DNA of 64,000 nucleotides from assembly GCF_051014685.1 (NCBI RefSeq), contig NW_027478595.1, forward strand, positions 620,001-684,000, in the 5' to 3' direction. The stretch is from Ptiloglossa arizonensis. Taxonomy: Eukaryota; Arthropoda; Insecta; Hymenoptera; Colletidae. Of the stretch, positions 27,956-44,034 are shown piece by piece (within the stretch, counting starts at the first letter, position 1; the number at the start of each line of letters is the position of its first letter). A model generated the notes under the pieces. The model searched no databases. It was given only the letters and a program-made list of their open reading frames with translations, and was not told the origin of the DNA. A program made the translations under genes and the position numbers.

Positions 27956-28683
27956 ATAACGTATAACGTACAAAGTATAACGTATCACGTATAACGTATT
28001 ACGAATAACGTATGACGTATAACGCATAACGTAACAACTATAACGTATAAAGTATAACGTATAACGTATAACATATAACGTATAACGTATAACGTATAAC
28101 GTATAACGTATAACGTATAACGTATAACGTATAACGTATAACGTATAACGTATAACGTATAACGTATAACGTATAACGTATAACGTATAACGTATAACGT
28201 ATAACGTATAACGTATAACGTATAACGTATAACGTATAACGTATAATGTATAACGTATAACGTATAGCGTATAACGTATAACGTATAACGTATATCGTAT
28301 AACGTATAACGTATAACGTATAACGCATAACGTATAACGTATAACGTATAACCTATGACCTATAACGTATAACGTATAACGTATAACGTATAACGTATAA
28401 CGTATAACGTATAACGTATAACCTATGACGTATAACGTATAACGTATAACGTATAACATGTAATGTATAACGTATAACGTATAATGTATAGCGTATAACG
28501 TATAAGGTATAACGTATAACGTACAACGTATAACGTATCACGTATAACGTATTACGAATAACGTATAACGTATAACGTATAACGTAACACCTATAACGTA
28601 TAAAGTATAACGTATAACGTATAACGTATAACGTATAACGTATAACGTATATCGTATAACGTATAACGTATAACGTATAACGT

Positions 28684-28830
28684 ATAACTTGTAACGAAAA
28701 ACGTATAACGAATAACGTAAAACGTATGACGCATTACATGCTACGTATAAAGTATAACATTCAACGTAAAACGTATAACGTACAACGTATAACGTATAAC
28801 GTGTAACGAAGAACGTATAAAGAATAACGT
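28684..28830 (+). repeat. Hallmark core, class D
   Basis: 1,512 bp after C. Tail has ATAAAGA after AGAACGT, where C has ATAACGC. Confidence 0.92.
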
Positions 28831-29112
28831 ATAACGTATATCGTATAACGTACAACTTATAACGTATAACGTACAACGTATAACGTATAACGTATAACGT
28901 ATAACGTAAAACGTATAACGTATAACGTATAACGTATAACGTATAACGTATAACGTATAACGTATAACGTTTTACGTATAACGTACAACGTATAACGTAT
29001 CACGTATAACGTATAACGTATAACGTATAACGTATAACGTATAACGTATAACGTATAACGTATAACGTATAACGTATAACGTATAACGTATAACGTATAA
29101 CGTACAACGTAT

Positions 29113-29290
29113 AACGTATCACGTATAACGTATCACGAATAACGTATAACGTATAACGTATAACGTATAACGTATCACGAATAACGTATAACGTATAACG
29201 TATAACGTATAACGTATAACGTATAACGTATAACGTATAACGTACAACGTATAACGTATCACGTATAACGTATCACGAATAACGTATAAC
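29113..29290 (+). repeat. ATCACGT/ATCACGA pair, 140-bp sub-repeat
   Basis: ACAACGT-ATAACGT-ATCACGT-ATAACGT-ATCACGA occurs twice, the CACG marks at 29,120 and 29,260 being 140 bp (20 monomers) apart. Confidence 0.82.
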
Positions 29291-29425
29291 GTATAACGTA
29301 TAACGTATATCGTATAACGTATAACGTATAACGAATAACGTAAAACGTATAACGCATAATGTATAACGTATAACGTATAACGTATTACGTATAACCTATG
29401 ACGTATAACGTATAACGTATAACGA

Positions 29426-29516
29426 ATAACTTGTAACGAAAAACGTATAACGAATAACGTAAAACGTATGAGGCATTACATGCTACGTATAAAGTATAAC
29501 ATTCAACGTAAAACGT
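29426..29516 (+). repeat. Hallmark core, class B', out of order
   Basis: Lies between D cores, 742 bp after one and 700 bp before the next. Upstream it has the B' approach (ATATCGT, ATAACGC-ATAATGT). It looks like an inserted B' module. Confidence 0.88.
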
Positions 29517-30125
29517 ATAACGTATAACGTATAACGTATAACGTGTAACGAAGAACGTATAAAGAATAACGTATAACGTATATCGTATAACGTACAACTT
29601 ATAACGTATAACGTACAACGTATAACGTATAACGTATAACGTATAACGTATAACGTATAACGTATAACGTATAACGTATAACGTATAACGTATAACGTAT
29701 AACGTATAACGTATAACGTATAACGTATAACGTATAACGTATAACGTATAACGTATAACGTATAACGTATAACGTATAACGTATAAAGTATAACGTATAA
29801 CGTATAACGTATAACGTATAACGTATAACGTATAACGTAGAACGTACAACGTATAACATATAACGTATAATGTATAACGTATAACGTATAACGTATAACG
29901 TATAACGTATAACGTATAACGTATAACGTATAACGTATAACGTATAACGTATAACGTATAAAGTATAACGTATAACGTTTAACGTATAACGTATAACGTA
30001 TAACGTATAACGTATAACGTATAACGTAACACCTATAACGTATAAAGTATAACGTATAACGTATAACGTATAACGTATAACGTATAACGTATATCGTATA
30101 ACGTATAACGTATAACGTATAACGT

Positions 30126-30272
30126 ATAACTTGTAACGAAAAACGTATAACGAATAACGTAAAACGTATGACGCATTACATGCTACGTATAAAGTATAAC
30201 ATTCAACGTAAAACGTATAACGTACAACGTATAACGTATAACGTGTAACGAAGAACGTATAAAGAATAACGT
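30126..30272 (+). repeat. Hallmark core, class D
   Basis: Follows the inserted B'. Its downstream D flank has private changes, including TTAACGT near 30,447 and GTAACGT near 30,699. Confidence 0.92.
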
Positions 30273-31280
30273 ATAACGTATATCGTATAACGTACAACTT
30301 ATAACGTATAACGTACAACGTATAACGTATAACGTATAACGTATAACGTAAAACGTATAACGTATAACGTATAACGTATAACGTATAACGTATAACGTAT
30401 AACGTATAACGTATAACGTATAACGTACAACGTATAACGTATCACGTTTAACGTATCACGAATAACGTATAACGTATAACGTATAACGTATAACGTATAA
30501 CGTATAACGTATAACGTATAACGTATCACGAATAACGTATAACGTATAACGTATAACGTATAACGTATAACGTATAACGTATAACATATAACGTATAACG
30601 TATAACGTATAACGTATAACGTATAACGTATAACGTATAACGTATAACGTATAACGTATAACGTATAACGTATAACGTATAACGTATAACGTACAACGTG
30701 TAACGTATCACGTATAACGTATCACGAATAACGTATAACGTATAACGTATAACGTATAACGTATCACGAATAACGTATAACGTATAACGTATAACGTATA
30801 ACGTATAACGTATAACGTATCACGTATAACGTATCACGAATAACGTATAACGTATAACGTATAACGTATAACGTATCACGAATAACGTATAACGTATAAC
30901 GTATAACGTATAACGTATAACGTATAACGTATAACGTATAACGTATAACGTACAACGTATAACGTACAACGTATAACGTATAACGTATAACGTATAACGT
31001 ATAACGTATAACGTATAACGTATAACGTATAACGTATAACGTATAACGTATAACGTATAACGTATAACGTATAACGTATAACGTATAACGTATAACGTAT
31101 AACTTATAACGTATAACGTATAACGTATAACGTATAACGTATAACGTATAACGTATAACGTATAACGTATAACGTATAACGTAACACCTATAACGTATAA
31201 AGTATAACGTATAACGTATAACGTATAACGTATAACGTATAACGTATATCGTATAACGTATAACGTATAACGTATAACGT

Positions 31281-31427
31281 ATAACTTGTAACGAAAAACG
31301 TATAACGAATAACGTAAAACGTATGACGCATTACATGCTACGTATAAAGTATAACATTCAACGTAAAACGTATAACGTACAACGTATAACGTATAACGTG
31401 TAACGAAGAACGTATAAAGAATAACGT
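31281..31427 (+). repeat. Hallmark core, class D
   Basis: Third D core of the cycle, followed by three ATCACGT/ATCACGA clusters (CACG at 31,605, 31,857 and 31,997). Confidence 0.92.
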
Positions 31428-31849
31428 ATAACGTATATCGTATAACGTACAACTTATAACGTATAACGTACAACGTATAACGTATAACGTATAACGTATA
31501 ACGTAAAACGTATAACGTATAACGTATAACGTATAACGTATAACGTATAACGTATAACGTATAACGTATAACGTATAACGTATAACGTACAACGTATAAC
31601 GTATCACGTATAACGTATCACGAATAACGTATAACGTATAACGTATAACGTATAACGTATCACGAATAACGTATAACTTATAACGTATAACGTATAACGT
31701 ATAACGTATAACGTATAACGTATAACGTATAACGTATAACGTATAACGTATAACGTATAACGTATAACGTATAACGTATAACGTATAACGTATAACGTAT
31801 AACGTATAACGTATAACGTATAACGTATAACGTATAACGTACAACGTAT

Positions 31850-32056
31850 AACGTATCACGTATAACGTATCACGAATAACGTATAACGTATAACGTATAA
31901 CGTATAACGTATCACGAATAACGTATAACGTATAACGTATAACGTATAACGTATAACGTATAACGTATAACGTATAACGTACAACGTATAACGTATCACG
32001 TATAACGTATCACGAATAACGTATAACGTATAACGTATAACGTATAACGTATCACG
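31850..32056 (+). repeat. ATCACGT/ATCACGA 140-bp sub-repeat
   Basis: CACG marks at 31,857 and 31,997. A third cluster lies 252 bp upstream. Confidence 0.82.
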
Positions 32057-33023
32057 AATAACGTATAACGTATAACGTATAACGTATAACGTATAACGTA
32101 TAACGTATAACGTATAACGTATAACGTATAACGTATAACGTATAACGTATAACGTATAACGTATAACGTATAACGTATAACGTATAACGTATAACGTATA
32201 ACATTTGACGTATAACGTATAACGTGTAACGTATAACATATAACGTATAACCTGTGACGTATAACGTATAACGTATAACGTATAACGTATAATGTATAAC
32301 GTATAACATGTAACGTATAGCGTATAACGTATAACGTATAACGTATAACGTATAACGTATAACGTATAACGTATAACGTATAACGTATAACGTATTACGT
32401 ATAACGTATAACGTATAACGTATAACGTATAACGTATAACGTATAACGTATAACGTATAACGTATAACGTATAACGTATAACGTATAACGTATAACGTAC
32501 AACGTATAACATATAACGTATAATGTATAACGTATAACGTATAACGTATAACGTATAACGTATAACGTATAACGTATAACGTATAACGTATAACGTATAA
32601 CGTATAACGTATAACGTATAACGTATAACGTATAACGTATAACGTATAACGTATAACCTATAACGTATAACGTATAACGTATAACGTATAACGTATAACG
32701 TATAACGTATAAAGTCTAACGTATAACGTATAACGTATAACGTATAACGTATAACGTATAACGTATAACGTATAACGTATAACGTATAACGTATAACGTA
32801 TAACGTATAACGTATAACGTATAACGTATAACGTATAACGTATAACGTATAACGTATAACGTATAACGTATAACGTATAACGTATAACGTATAACGTATA
32901 ACGTAACACCTATAACGTATAAAGTATAACGTATAACGTATAACGTATAACGTATAACGTATAACGTATAACGTATAACGTATAACGTATATAGTATAAC
33001 GTATAACGTATAGCGTATAACGT

Positions 33024-33114
33024 ATAACTTGTAACGAAAAATGTATAACGAATAACGTAAAACGTATGAGGCATTACATGCTACGTATAAAGTATAACAT
33101 TCAACGTAAAACGT
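33024..33114 (+). repeat. Hallmark core, class B
   Basis: 10,668 bp after the B core at 22,356 and 3,640 bp before the next, both multiples of 7. Confidence 0.93.
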
Positions 33115-34248
33115 ATAACGTATAACGTATAACGTATAACGTGTAACGAAGAACGTATAAAGAATAACGTAAAACGTATATCGTATAACGTACAACTTAT
33201 AACGTATAACGTACAACGTATAACGTATAACGTATAACGTATAACGTATAACGTATAACGTATAACGTATAACGTATAACGTATAACGTATAACGTATAA
33301 CGTATAACGTATAACGTATAACGTATAACGTATAACGTATAAAGTATAACGTATAACGTATAACGTATAACGTATAACGTATAACGTATAACGTAGAACG
33401 TACAACGTATAACATATAACGTATAATGTATAACGTATAACGTATAACGTATAACGTATAACGTATAACGTATAACGTATAACGTATAACGTATAACGTA
33501 TAACGTATAAAGTATAACGTATAACGTTTAACGTATAACGTATAACGTATAACGTATAACGTATAACGTATAACGTATAACGTATAACGTATAACGTATA
33601 ACGTATAACGTATAACGTATAACGTATAACGTATAACGTATAACGTATAACGTATAACGTATAACGTATAACGTATAACGTATAACGTATAACGTATAAC
33701 GTATAACGTATAACGTATGACGTATAACATATAACGTATTACGTATAACGTATAACGTATAACCTATGACGTATAACGTATAACGTATAACGTATAACGT
33801 ATAACGTATAACGTATAATGTATAACGTATAACATGTAACGTATAACGTATAACGTATAACGTATAACGTATAACGTATAACGTATAACGTATATCGTAT
33901 AACGTATAACGTATAACGTATAACGTATAACGTATAACGTATAACGTATAACGTATAACGTATAACGTATAACGTATAACGTATAACGTATAACGTATAA
34001 CGTATAACGTATAACGTATAACGTATAACGTATAACGTATAACGTATAACGTATAACGTATAACGTATAACGTATAACGTATAACGTATAAAGTCTAACG
34101 TATAACGTATAACGTATAACGTATAACGTATATCGTATAACGTATAACGTATAACGAATAACGTAAAACGTATAACGCATAATGTATAACGTATAACGTA
34201 TAACGTATTACGTATAACCTATGACGTATAACGTATAACGTATAACGT

Positions 34249-34339
34249 ATAACTTGTAACGAAAAACGTATAACGAATAACGTAAAACGTATGAGGCATT
34301 ACATGCTACGTATAAAGTATAACATTCAACGTAAAACGT
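34249..34339 (+). repeat. Hallmark core, class B'
   Basis: 1,225 bp after B; full tail. Confidence 0.93.
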
Positions 34340-34906
34340 ATAACGTATAACGTATAACGTATAACGTGTAACGAAGAACGTATAAAGAATAACGTATAAC
34401 GTATATCGTATAACGTACAACTTATAACGTATAACGTACAACGTATAACGTATAACGTATAACGTATAACGTATAACGTATAACGTATAACGTATAACGT
34501 ATAACGTATAACGTATAACGTATAACGTATAACGTATAACGTATAACGTATAACGTATAACGTATAACGTATAAAGTATAACGTATAACGTATAACGTAT
34601 AACGTATAACGTATAACGTATAACGTAGAACGTACAACGTATAACATATAACGTATAATGTATAACGTATAACGTATAACGTATAACGTATAACGTATAA
34701 CGTATAACGTATAACGTATAACGTATAACGTATAAAGTATAACGTATAACGTTTAACGTATAACGTATAACGTATAACGTATAACGTATAACGTATAACG
34801 TAACACCTATAACGTATAAAGTATAACGTATAACGTATAACGTATAACGTATAACGTATAACGTATAACGTATATCGTATAACGTATAACGTATAACGTA
34901 TAACGT

Positions 34907-35053
34907 ATAACTTGTAACGAAAAACGTATAACGAATAACGTAAAACGTATGACGCATTACATGCTACGTATAAAGTATAACATTCAACGTAAAACGTATA
35001 ACGTACAACGTATAACGTATAACGTGTAACGAAGAACGTATAAAGAATAACGT
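34907..35053 (+). repeat. Hallmark core, class D, extra copy
   Basis: Only 658 bp after B', where A is expected. It begins a repeated D-B-B' set. Confidence 0.9.
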
Positions 35054-35223
35054 ATAACGTATATCGTATAACGTACAACTTATAACGTATAACGTACAAC
35101 GTATAACGTATAACGTATAACGTATAACGTAAAACGTATAACGTATAACGTATAACGTATAACGTATAACGTATAACGTATAACGTATAACGTATAACGT
35201 ATAACGTACAACGTATAACGTAT

Positions 35224-35660
35224 CACGTATAACGTATCACGAATAACGTATAACGTATAACGTATAACGTATAACGTATCACGAATAACGTATAACGTAT
35301 AACGTATAACGTATAACGTATAACGTATAACGTATAACATATAACGTATAACGTATAACGTATAACGTATAACGTATAACGTATAACGTATAACGTATAA
35401 CGTATAACGTATAACGTATAACGTATAACGTATAACGTATAACGTACAACGTATAACGTATCACGTATAACGTATCACGAATAACGTATAACGTATAACG
35501 TATAACGTATAACGTATCACGAATAACGTATAACGTATAACGTATAACGTATAACGTATAACGTATAACGTATAACGTATAACGTACAACGTATAACGTA
35601 TCACGTATAACGTATCACGAATAACGTATAACGTATAACGTATAACGTATAACGTATCAC
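35224..35660 (+). repeat. Triple ATCACGT/ATCACGA cluster
   Basis: CACG marks at 35,224, 35,462 and 35,602, spacings 238 and 140 bp. The same two spacings recur at 56,483-56,861. Confidence 0.84.
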
Positions 35661-36656
35661 GAATAACGTATAACGTATAACGTATAACGTATAACGTATA
35701 ACGTATAACGTATAACGTATAACGTATAACGTATAACGTATAACGTATAACGTATAACGTATAACGTATAACGTATAACGTATAACGTATAACGTATAAC
35801 GTATAACATATGACGTATAACGTATAACGTGTAACGTATAACATATAACGTATAACCTGTGACGTATAACGTATAACGTATAACGTATAACGTATAATGT
35901 ATAACGTATAACATGTAACGTATAGCGTATAACGTATAACGTATAACGTATAACGTATAACGTATAACGTATAACGTATAACGTATAACGTATAACGTAT
36001 TACGTATAACGTATAACGTATAACGTATAACGTATAACGTATAACGTATAACGTATAACGTATAACGTATAACGTATAACGTATAACGTATAACGTACAA
36101 CGTATAACATATAACGTATAATGTATAACGTATAACGTATAACGTATAACGTATAACGTATAACGTATAACGTATAACGTATAACGTATAACGTATAACG
36201 TATAACGTATAACGTATAACGTATAACGTATAACGTATAACGTATAACGTATAACGTATAACGTATAACGTATAACGTATAACGTATAACGTATAACGTA
36301 TAACGTATAACGTATAAAGTCTAACGTATAACGTATAACGTATAACGTATAACGTATAACGTATAACGTATAACGTATAACGTATAACGTATAACGTATA
36401 ACGTATAACGTATAACGTATAACGTATAACGTATAACGTATAACGTATAACGTATAACGTATAACGTATAACGTATAACGTATAACGTATAACGTATAAC
36501 GTATAACGTATAACGTATAACGTATAACGTATAACGTAACACCTATAACGTATAAAGTATAACGTATAACGTATAACGTATAACGTATAACGTATAACGT
36601 ATAACGTATAACGTATAACGTATATAGTATAACGTATAACGTATAGCGTATAACGT

Positions 36657-36754
36657 ATAACTTGTAACTTGTAACGAAAAATGTATAACGAATAACGTAA
36701 AACGTATGAGGCATTACATGCTACGTATAAAGTATAACATTCAACGTAAAACGT
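36657..36754 (+). repeat. Hallmark core, class B, with one extra heptamer
   Basis: ATAACTT is followed by an additional GTAACTT before GTAACGA. This is a one-monomer insertion that combines features of its two neighbours. Confidence 0.9.
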
Positions 36755-37909
36755 ATAACGTATAACGTATAACGTATAACGTGTAACGAAGAACGTATAA
36801 AGAATAACGTAAAACGTATATCGTATAACGTACAACTTATAACGTATAACGTACAACGTATAACGTATAACGTATAACGTATAACGTATAACGTATAACG
36901 TATAACGTATAACGTATAACGTATAACGTATAACGTATAACGTATAACGTATAACGTATAACGTATAACGTATAACGTATAACGTATAACGTATAACGTA
37001 TAAAGTATAACGTATAACGTATAACGTATAACGTATAACGTATAACGTATAACGTATAACGTAGAACGTACAACGTACAACATATAACGTATAATGTATA
37101 ACGTATAACGTATAACGTATAACGTATAACGTATAACGTATAACGTATAACGTATAACGTATAAGGTATAACGTATAAAGTATAACGTATAACGTTTAAC
37201 GTATAACGTATAACGTATAACGTATAACGTATAACGTATAACGTATAACGTATAACGTATAACGTATAACGTATAACGTATAACGTATAACGTATAACGT
37301 ATAACGTATAACGTATAACGTATAACGTATAACGTATAACGTATAACGTATAACGTATAACGTATAACGTATAACGTATAACGTATGACGTATAACGTAT
37401 AACGTATAACGTATAACGTATAACGTATAACCTATGACGTATAACGTATAACGTATAACGTATAACGTATAACGTATAACGTATAATGTATAACGTATAA
37501 CATGTAACGTATAACGTATAACGTATAACGTATAACGTATAACGTATAACGTATAACGTATATCGTATAACGTATAACGTATAACGTATAACGTATAACG
37601 TATAACGTATAACGTATAACGTATAACGTATAACGTATAACGTATAACGTATAACGTATAACGTATAACGTATAACGTATAACGTATAACGTATAACGTA
37701 TAACGTATAACGTATAACGTATAACGTATAACGTATAACGTATAACGTATAAAGTCTAACGTATAACGTATAACGTATAACGTATAACGTATATCGTATA
37801 ACGTATAACGTATAACGAATAACGTAAAACGTATAACGCATAATGTATAACGTATAACGTATAACGTATTACGTATAACCTATGACGTATAACGTATAAC
37901 GTATAACGT

Positions 37910-38000
37910 ATAACTTGTAACGAAAAACGTATAACGAATAACGTAAAACGTATGAGGCATTACATGCTACGTATAAAGTATAACATTCAACGTAAAACGT
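37910..38000 (+). repeat. Hallmark core, class B'
   Basis: 1,246 bp after B (one or two monomers more than in other cycles) and 994 bp before A. Confidence 0.93.
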
Positions 38001-38903
38001 ATAACGTATAACGTATAACGTATAACGTGTAACGAAGAACGTATAAAGAATAACGTATAACGTATATCGTATAACGTACAACTTATAACGTATAACGTAC
38101 AACGTATAACGTATAACGTATAACGTATAACGTATAACGTATAACGTATAACGTATAACGTATAACGTATAACGTATAACGTATAACGTATAACGTATAA
38201 CGTATAACGTATAACGTATAACGTATAACGTATAACGTATAACGTATAAAGTATAACGTATAACGTATAACGTATAACGTATAACGTATAACGTATAACG
38301 TAGAACGTACAACGTATAACATATAACGTATAATGTATAACGTATAACGTATAACGTATAACGTATAACGTATAACGTATAACGTATAACGTATAACGTA
38401 TAACGTATAAAGTATAACGTATAACGTTTAACGTATAACGTATAACGTATAACGTATAACGTATAACGTATAACGTATAACGTATAACGTATAACGTATA
38501 ACGTATAACGTATAACGTATAACGTATAACGTATAACGTATAACGTATAACGTATAACGTATAACGTATAACGTATAACGTATAACGTATAACGTATAAC
38601 GTATAACGTATAACGTATAACGTATAACGTATGACGTATAACGTATAACGTATAACGTATAACGTATAACGTATAACGTATAACGTATAACGTATAACGT
38701 ATAACGTATACCGTATAACGTATAACGTATAACGTATAACGTCTAGCGTATAACGTATAACGTATAACGTATAACGTATATCGTATAACGTATAACGTAT
38801 AACGTATAACGAATAACGTAAAACGTATAACGCATAATGTATAACGTATAACGTATAACGTATTACGTATAACCTATGCCGTATAACGTATAACGTATAA
38901 CGT

Positions 38904-39022
38904 ATATCTTGTAACGAAAAACGTATAACGAATAACGTAAAACGTATGACGCATTACATGCTACGTATAAAGTATAACATTCAACGTATAACCTATGACG
39001 TATAACGTATAACTTGTAACGT
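38904..39022 (+). repeat. Hallmark core, class A
   Basis: Opens cycle 2; exactly 11,914 bp before the A core of cycle 3. Confidence 0.93.
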
Positions 39023-40884
39023 ATAACGTATAACGTATAACGTATAACATATAACGTATAACGTATAACGTATAACGTATAACGTATAACGTATAACGTA
39101 TAACGTATAACGTATAACGTATAACGTATAACGTATAAAGTATAACGTATAACGTATAACGTATAACGTATAACGTATAACGTATTACGTATAACGTATA
39201 ACGTATAACGTATAACGTATAACGTATAACGTATAACGTATAACGTATAACGTATAACGTATAACGTATAACGTATAACGTATAACGTATAACGTATAAC
39301 GTATAACGTATAACGTATAACGTATAACATATGACGTATAACGTATAACGTGTAACGTATAACATATAACGTATAACCTGTGACGTATAACGTATAACGT
39401 ATAACGTATAACGTATAATGTATAACGTATAACATGTAACGTATAGCGTATAACGTATAACGTATAACGTATAACGTATAACGTATAACGTATAACGTAT
39501 AACGTATAACGTATAACGTATAACGTATTACGTATAACGTATAACGTATAACGTATAACGTATAACGTATAACGTATAACGTATAACGTATAACGTATAA
39601 CGTATAACGTATAACGTATAACGTATAACGTATAACGTATAACGTATAACGTATAACGTATAACGTATAACGTATAACGTATAACGTATAACGTATAACG
39701 TATAACGTCTAACGTATAACGTATAACATATAACGTATAACGTATAACGTATAACGTATAACGTATAACGTATAACGTATAACGTATAACGTATAGCGTA
39801 TAACGTATAACGTATAACGTATATCGTATAACGTATAACGTATAACGTATAACGCATAACGTATAACGCATAACGTATAACCTATGACCTATAACGTATA
39901 ACGTATAACGTATAACGTACAACGTATAACGTATAACGTATAACGTATAACATGTAATGTATAACGTATAACGTATAATGTATAGCGTATAACGTATCAC
40001 GTATAACGTATTACGAATAACGTATAACGTATAAAGTATAACGTAACAACTATAACGTATAACGTATAACGTATAACGTATAACGTATAACGTATAACGT
40101 ATAACGTATAACGTATAACGTATAACGTATAATGTATAACGTATAACGTATAACGTATAACGTATAACGTACAACGTATAACGTATCACGTATAACGTAT
40201 TACGAATAACGTATAACGTATAACGTATAACGTAACACCTATAACGTATAAAGTATAACGTATAACGTATAACGTATAACGTATAACGTATAACGTATAT
40301 CGTATAACGTATAACGTATAACGTATAACGTATAACGTATAACGTATAACGTATAACGTATAACGTCTAACGTATAACGTATAACATATAACGTATAACG
40401 TATAACGTATAACGTATAACGTATAACGTATAACGTATAACGTATAACGTATAGCGTATAACGTATAACGTATAACGTATATCGTATAACGTATACCGTA
40501 TAACGTATAACGCATAACGTATAACGCATAACGTATAACCTATGACCTATAACGTATAACGTATAACGTATAACGTATAACGTATAACGTATAACGTATA
40601 ACGTATAACCTATGACGTATAACGTATAACGTATAACGTATAACATGTAATGTATAACGTATAACGTATAATGTATAGCGTATAACGTATAACGTATAAC
40701 GTATAACGTACAACGTATAACGTATCACGTATAACGTATTACGAATAACGTATAACGTATAACGTATAACGTAACACCTATAACGTATAAAGTATAACGT
40801 ATAACGTATAACGTATAACGTATAACGTATAACGTATATCGTATAACGTATATCGTATAACGCATAACGTATAACGTATAACGT

Positions 40885-41038
40885 ATAACTTGTAACGAAA
40901 AACGTATAACGAATAACGTAAAACGTATGACGCATTACATGCTACGTATAAAGTATAACATTCAACGTAAAACGTATAACGTACAACGTATAACGTATAA
41001 CGTGTAACGAAGAACGTATAACGCATAACATGTAATGT
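40885..41038 (+). repeat. Hallmark core, class C
   Basis: 1,981 bp after A, about 660 bp more than in cycles 1 and 3. This fits a rearranged first C module whose core was lost. Confidence 0.92.
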
Positions 41039-41500
41039 ATAACGTATAACGTATAACGTATAACGTATAACGTATAACGTATAACGTATAACCTATGACG
41101 TATAACGTATAACGTATAACGTATAACATGTAATGTATAACGTATAACGTATAATGTATAGCGTATAACGTATCACGTATAACGTATTACGAATAACGTA
41201 TAACGTATAAAGTATAACGTAACAACTATAACGTATAACGTATAACGTATAACGTATAACGTATAACGTATAACGTATAACGTATAACGTATAACGTATA
41301 ACGTATAACGTATAATGTATAACGTATAACGTATAACGTATAACGTATAACGTATAACGTATAACGTATAACGTATAACGTATAACGTATAACGTATGAC
41401 GTATAACATATAACGTATAACGTATAACGTATAACGTATAACGTATAAAGTATAACGTATAACGTATAACGTATAACGTATAACGTATAATGTATAACGT

Positions 41501-41661
41501 ATAACATGTAGCGTATAGCGTATAACGTATAACGTATAACGTATAACGTATAACGTATAACGTATAACGTATAACGTATAACGTATATCGTATAACGTAT
41601 AACGTATAACGTATAACATGTAACGTACAACGTATAACGTATACCGTATAACGTATAACTA
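41501..41661 (+). repeat. E block, 161 bp
   Basis: Same order as the block at 27,802 with one more canonical monomer. Confidence 0.88.
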
Positions 41662-42403
41662 ATAACGTATAACGTACAAAGTATAACGTATCACGTATAA
41701 CGTATTACGAATAACGTATGACGTATAACGCATAACGTAACAACTATAACGTATAAAGTATAACGTATAACGTATAACGTATAACGTATAACGTATAACG
41801 TATAACGTATAACGTATAACGTATAACGTATAACGTATAACGTATAACGTATAACGTATAACGTATAACGTATAACGTATAACGTATAACGTATAACGTA
41901 TAACGTATAACGTATAACGTATAACGTATAACGTATAACGTATAACGTATAACGTATAGCGTATAACGTATAACGTATAACGTATAACGTATAGCGTATA
42001 ACGTATAACGTATAACGTATATCGTATAACGTATAACGTATAACGTATAACGCATAACGTATAACGTATAACGTATAACCTATGACCTATAACGTATAAC
42101 GTATAACGTATAACGTATAACGTATAACGTATAACGTATAACGTATAACCTATGACGTATAACGTATAACGTATAACGTATAACATGTAATGTATAACGT
42201 ATAACGTATAATGTATAGCGTATAACGTATAAGGTATAACGTATAACGTACAACGTATAACGTATCACGTATAACGTATTACGAATAACGTATAACGTAT
42301 AACGTATAACGTAACACCTATAACGTATAACGTATAACGTATAACGTATAACGTATAACGTATAACGTATATCGTATAACGTATAACGTATAACGTATAA
42401 CGT

Positions 42404-42550
42404 ATAACTTGTAACGAAAAACGTATAACGAATAACGTAAAACGTATGACGCATTACATGCTACGTATAAAGTATAACATTCAACGTAAAACGTATAACG
42501 TACAACGTATAACGTATAACGTGTAACGAAGAACGTATAAAGAATAACGT
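42404..42550 (+). repeat. Hallmark core, class D
   Basis: 1,519 bp after C, within one monomer of the C-to-D distance in cycle 1. Confidence 0.92.
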
Positions 42551-42781
42551 ATAACGTATATCGTATAACGTACAACTTATAACGTATAACGTACAACGTA
42601 TAACGTATAACGTATAACGTATAACGTAAAACGTATAACGTATAACGTATAACGTATAACGTATAACGTATAACGTATAACGTATAACGTATAACGTATA
42701 ACGTACAACGTATAACGTATCACGTATAACGTATCACGAATAACGTATAACGTATAACGTATAACGTATAACGTATCACGA

Positions 42782-43138
42782 ATAACGTATAACGTATAAC
42801 GTATAACGTATAACGTATAACGTATAACGTATAACGTATAACGTATAACGTATAACGTATAACGTATAACGTATAACGTATAACGTATAACGTATAACGT
42901 ATAACGTATAACGTATAACGTATAACGTATAACGTATAACGTATAACGTATAACGTATAACGTATAACGTATAACGTATAACGTATAACGTATAACGTAT
43001 AACGTATAACGTATAACGTATAACGTATAACGTATAACGTATAACGTATAACGTATAACGTATAACGTATAACGTATAACGTATAACGTATAACGTATAA
43101 CGTATAACGTATAACGTATAACGTATAACGTATAACGT
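42782..43138 (+). repeat. Uninterrupted canonical run, 51 monomers
   Basis: Lies between an ATCACGA and the next ACAACGT-ATAACGT-ATCACGT mark, in the D part of the cycle. Confidence 0.82.
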
Positions 43139-43887
43139 ACAACGTATAACGTATCACGTATAACGTATTACGAATAACGTATAACGTATAACGTATAACG
43201 TATAACGTATAACGTATAACGTATAACGTATAACGTATAACGTATAACGAAGAACGTATAAAGAATAACGTATAACGTATATCGTATAACGTACAACTTA
43301 TAACGTATAACGTACAACGTATAACGTATAACGTATAACGTATAACGTAAAACGTATAACGTATAACGTATAACGTATAACGTATAACGTATAACGTATA
43401 ACGTATAACGTATAACGTATAACGTACAACGTATAACGTATCACGTATAACGTATCACGAATAACGTATAACGTATAACGTATAACGTATAACGTATCAC
43501 GAATAACGTATAACGTATAACGTATAACGTATAACGTATAACGTATAACGTATAACGTATAACGTATAACGTATAACGTATAACGTATAACGTATAACGT
43601 ATAACGTATAACGTATAACGTATAACGTATAACGTATAACGTATAACGTATAACGTATAACGTATAACGTATAACGTATAACGTATAACGTATAACGTAT
43701 AACGTATAACGTATAACGTATAACGTATAACGTATAACGTATAACGTATAACGTATAACGTATAACGTATAACGTATAACGTATAACGTAACACCTATAA
43801 CGTATAAAGTATAACGTATAACGTATAACGTATAACGTATAACGTATAACGTATATCGTATAACGTATAACGTATAACGTATAACGT

Positions 43888-44034
43888 ATAACTTGTAACG
43901 AAAAACGTATAACGAATAACGTAAAACGTATGACGCATTACATGCTACGTATAAAGTATAACATTCAACGTAAAACGTATAACGTACAACGTATAACGTA
44001 TAACGTGTAACGAAGAACGTATAAAGAATAACGT
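43888..44034 (+). repeat. Hallmark core, class D
   Basis: Second D core. A separate copy of the D tail without a core occurs at about 43,250-43,320. Confidence 0.92.

Larger units (their letters stand above)
24358..38742 (+). repeat. Third-level repeat, cycle 1 (14,385 bp)
   Basis: Starts at CTAGCGT. Core order is A, C, C, D, B', D, D, B, B', D, B, B'. Relative to the plain order A-C-C-D-D-B-B' it contains an extra B' at 29,426 and an extra D-B-B' set at 34,907-38,000, so it looks internally expanded. The ATAACCT-ATGACCT pair that marks C lies near 25,494, 26,838 and 28,350. Confidence 0.85.
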